Positions 31,875 to 33,786 of a stretch of 33,786 nt of DNA are shown here, piece after piece. Within the stretch, counting starts at the first letter, position 1; each line of letters opens with the position of its first letter. A program made the position numbers and the translations under genes. The notes under the pieces were generated by a model. It was not told the origin of the DNA and did no database searches. It worked only from the letters and a program-made list of their open reading frames with translations. Origin of the DNA: Bacteroidota bacterium. Lineage in GTDB: Bacteria; Bacteroidota; Bacteroidia; Bacteroidales; Lentimicrobiaceae. The stretch is from the NCBI GenBank assembly GCA_009773455.1, contig WSXU01000020.1, forward strand, positions 59,808 through 93,593. Reading direction: 5' to 3'.

Positions 31875-32981
31875 TCAGTCCTTCATCATGCGCAGCAGAT
31901 AAAGGTATGGTCCTGCCAGATGATGAACAAAAACATTGTCAGGATTATCAGGATAATTCTCGTAATACATTTTATCGGCATACAGCACGATGGTTGTCCC
32001 GGTCCTGACATAATGGTTGGCATAAAGATATTCCGGAGCCTGATATTCCGGCAGTGATTTTTCAACATATTTTCCGGCAATAGTTCCAAGGTATTTACGG
32101 TAGTTTTTAACTGCCCTGCGTGTTGGCCTGTCTAGTTTTCCATAGGCATAACTCATTGCAATCCTTGTTGGAAAGCTCTGTTTTTTTAACGTCCTTTTAG
32201 CATTTACAAAAGGATTTAAGGTGTTGAAGTCATCAATTGTCTGTATCGAGAGCGGCGTTTCGGGCACCCAATCGGCGGTATTTACAACATTGAATGCCCA
32301 TCCGCCGGAAGTCATATTTTCAAAATCATAGGCAAAATATAGGTTTCCGGGTTTCGGTGCTGCACTGCAGTAGGTTTTAAAACGGATATCTGCCGGCAAA
32401 GCCCCTGTTTTCTGCAAATTCAGCAGATAGGCAGTCAACAGATAGGATATTCCGCCCCCCTGGCTGTGTCCGGTAATGATGAAATCCCAGATTCCTTTAC
32501 GGTAACAGGAGTCTATTTTTGAGACAATATCATCCGATAAAAATCCTGTAGCCATAAGCCAGCCTGCATGAACAGCAGCTCGTGGATTGTCGGACAGATT
32601 GTAGGTAAATGTCCGGTCAGCGGTTAGTTTCATGCTGCCGGTTGCAGGTACCATGGCAGCATAGAAGTTTTCCAGCCAGCTTTCGGATGACCCGGTTGTA
32701 CCCCTGATACTGATCACCGCTACATTTCCTTCGTCGATCCATAGATCCCAACGGTTATCAAGTCCTGTTACAGCTGAACGATAGGCAAGTCTGAATTTTT
32801 GGGGAATAAGCTTTGTACTTACCCATGGCGTATCAGCCGAACAGACGGCCATGAGCAGCATTTCTTTGTATTCCGCTTTAATAAATCCAGGTTGAAGGGA
32901 TTGATTCTGTGATTTCAGCGACACCGTAAAGAAAATTAAACCAGCCGCCAGTGATAATTGCAGGTATTTTAAAAAAGCCAT
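31875..32981 (-). CDS. Class 3 lipase-like alpha/beta hydrolase, exported
   Basis: About 368 residues from the ATG at 32981; the frame also opens at a TTG two codons earlier. A signal peptide ends near FTVSLKSQ. The alpha/beta hydrolase core of the lipase class 3 family is clear: the strand VAVISIRGT with the oxyanion segment, then the nucleophile elbow GHSQGG with Ser173, and AAPKPGN, as in class 3 lipases. A downstream ADWVP offers the catalytic aspartate, and a histidine near residue 355 (VHHLAGPYLY) could complete the triad. It is likely a periplasmic or outer-membrane lipase or esterase; the substrate is unknown. It stands alone and is divergent from the esterase gene at the window edge. 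Confidence 0.85.
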   Translation of the reverse strand: MAFLKYLQLSLAAGLIFFTVSLKSQNQSLQPGFIKAEYKEMLLMAVCSADTPWVSTKLIPQKFRLAYRSAVTGLDNRWDLWIDEGNVAVISIRGTTGSSESWLENFYAAMVPATGSMKLTADRTFTYNLSDNPRAAVHAGWLMATGFLSDDIVSKIDSCYRKGIWDFIITGHSQGGGISYLLTAYLLNLQKTGALPADIRFKTYCSAAPKPGNLYFAYDFENMTSGGWAFNVVNTADWVPETPLSIQTIDDFNTLNPFVNAKRTLKKQSFPTRIAMSYAYGKLDRPTRRAVKNYRKYLGTIAGKYVEKSLPEYQAPEYLYANHYVRTGTTIVLYADKMYYENYPDNPDNVFVHHLAGPYLYLLRMMKD

Positions 32982-33109
32982 GAACAAGGAATTTGATATT
33001 AAAATCTATATTTGTTTTAAATTCTGGAGCATCCTCAGACTGTAACAGACTTACAGGGATAAAGATAGAAAGATATATTTACAGCATCATCAGAATTTTC
33101 AGTATTCGA

Positions 33110-33117
33110 TAACTTTG
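33110..33117 (+). promoter_or_regulatory. Putative -7 box of the esterase gene
   Basis: TAACTTTG followed by GC matches TAnnTTTG, 68 bases before the ATG at 33185. A second match, TATATTTG, lies at 33007-33014. No well-spaced TTG was found for the nearer one. Confidence 0.35.
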
Positions 33118-33184
33118 GCTTTCCTTGTTTGTTCAATTCTTGAGAAATATCTTAACCTGAGTTCTGACCTCAACACTTGTTGAT

Positions 33185-33786
33185 ATGAAAAAGATACTGC
33201 TGATCATTATTATTTGCACTTTTATTTCAGGAGATACCAATTCACAGGTAACAGGGAATTTTGTGTTCGATGGTATTACCCGTTCATGGATTGTATACCT
33301 GCCTGCTGGCTTTAACGCAGAAGAGTCTTTGCCGCTTATGATTGCGCTCCACGGATACACACAGAACGGGCAGGAGATAATGCAGTTCAGCGATTTTAAT
33401 ACCATTGCCGATACCGGCCGGTTTGTTGTAGTATACCCAAATGGGGTGGACAATGCCTGGAATGTTGGATTTTCAGGTGGCTCAACAGCGGATGATGTGG
33501 GATTCCTTTCAGCGCTGATAGATACGCTCCACCAGCAATACAATATTGATTATGAAAGGGTTTATGCTACTGGTTTATCGAACGGAGGGTTCATGAGCTA
33601 TCGGCTGGCATGTGAGTTGGGTAATCGAATTGCAGCGATAGCTCCGGTAGCAGGAACCATGACGGATGAATCGCTGCTGGCCTGTGCACCGCAGCGCATG
33701 ATGCCTGTACTTCATATTCACGGAACGGCTGATCTGATTGTAAATTATAACGGCGGGTTCGGTATCAGATCAGTTGAACAGGTTCT
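33185..33786 (+). CDS. Poly(3-hydroxybutyrate) depolymerase / LpqC-type esterase (partial, C-terminus off the window)
   Basis: The first 200 residues of an exported alpha/beta hydrolase. A signal peptide (MKKILLIIIICTFIS) is followed by RSWIVYLPAGF, then LPLMIALHGYTQNG (oxyanion region), FVVVYPNGVDNAWN, DDVGFLSALIDTL and the nucleophile elbow GLSNGG with Ser132. Then come AAIAPVAGTM and VLHIHGTAD, the family's aspartate-bearing strand. This order is that of PHB depolymerase, LpqC and feruloyl esterases. The gene continues beyond the right edge, so the catalytic histidine and any C-terminal sorting domain are not seen. The likely role is hydrolysis of an ester outside the inner membrane; the substrate is unknown. 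Confidence 0.88.
   Translation, partial: MKKILLIIIICTFISGDTNSQVTGNFVFDGITRSWIVYLPAGFNAEESLPLMIALHGYTQNGQEIMQFSDFNTIADTGRFVVVYPNGVDNAWNVGFSGGSTADDVGFLSALIDTLHQQYNIDYERVYATGLSNGGFMSYRLACELGNRIAAIAPVAGTMTDESLLACAPQRMMPVLHIHGTADLIVNYNGGFGIRSVEQV

Overview
The window looks like a chromosomal segment of a Bacteroidota bacterium, probably of the order Bacteroidales or a near relative. Three lines of evidence support this. Promoters follow the Bacteroidota pattern TTG, then 19-21 bases, then TAnnTTTG, and most genes lack a Shine-Dalgarno site. The gene families are typical: a TonB-dependent receptor with a carboxypeptidase-like N-terminal domain, DUF4301, DUF2490, PepSY-like and TlpA-type lipidless thioredoxins. 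Base composition is moderate to AT-rich. The species cannot be told from the sequence.

Left part (1-4120): a truncated MFS drug/solute exporter, a divergent DUF302 protein, and a TonB-dependent receptor on the minus strand. The receptor is preceded by a complete FMN riboswitch with a Bacteroidota promoter and an intrinsic terminator, so it is probably a flavin-responsive, perhaps flavin-importing, receptor.

Signalling block (4312-12939): a CheB-CheR-PAS fusion, an overlapping PAS hybrid histidine kinase and a second hybrid kinase with PAS and GAF sensors, all on the plus strand and none with membrane segments.

Mutagenesis cassette (12945-18305): a short DnaE-type polymerase with a degenerate PHP site and a DinB polymerase on the minus strand, divergent from a LexA-like HTH/S24 repressor that keeps the Ala-Gly cleavage bond and the Ser/Lys dyad. 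The cassette is GC-richer than its surroundings, and heptamer tandem repeats lie inside it and at its right end.

Translation block (18498-21789): thrS, infC, rpmI and rplT, closed by a strong terminator. infC appears to start at an AUA codon behind a perfect AGGAGG, the rare-start arrangement known for IF3 autoregulation.

Right part (21795-33786): mostly short metabolic or envelope genes. These are a thioredoxin-like protein, a membrane coiled-coil protein of unknown role, a beta-barrel protein, DUF1684, pdxH, a DUF4301/DUF1858 pair, a PepSY/DUF2490/Na-Ca exchanger cluster, a nicotinamide-riboside-kinase-like P-loop protein, two tRNA-Leu genes (GAG and CAG), a class 3 lipase-like protein and a truncated PHB-depolymerase-type esterase. 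No CRISPR array, rRNA, phage or insertion sequence was seen.
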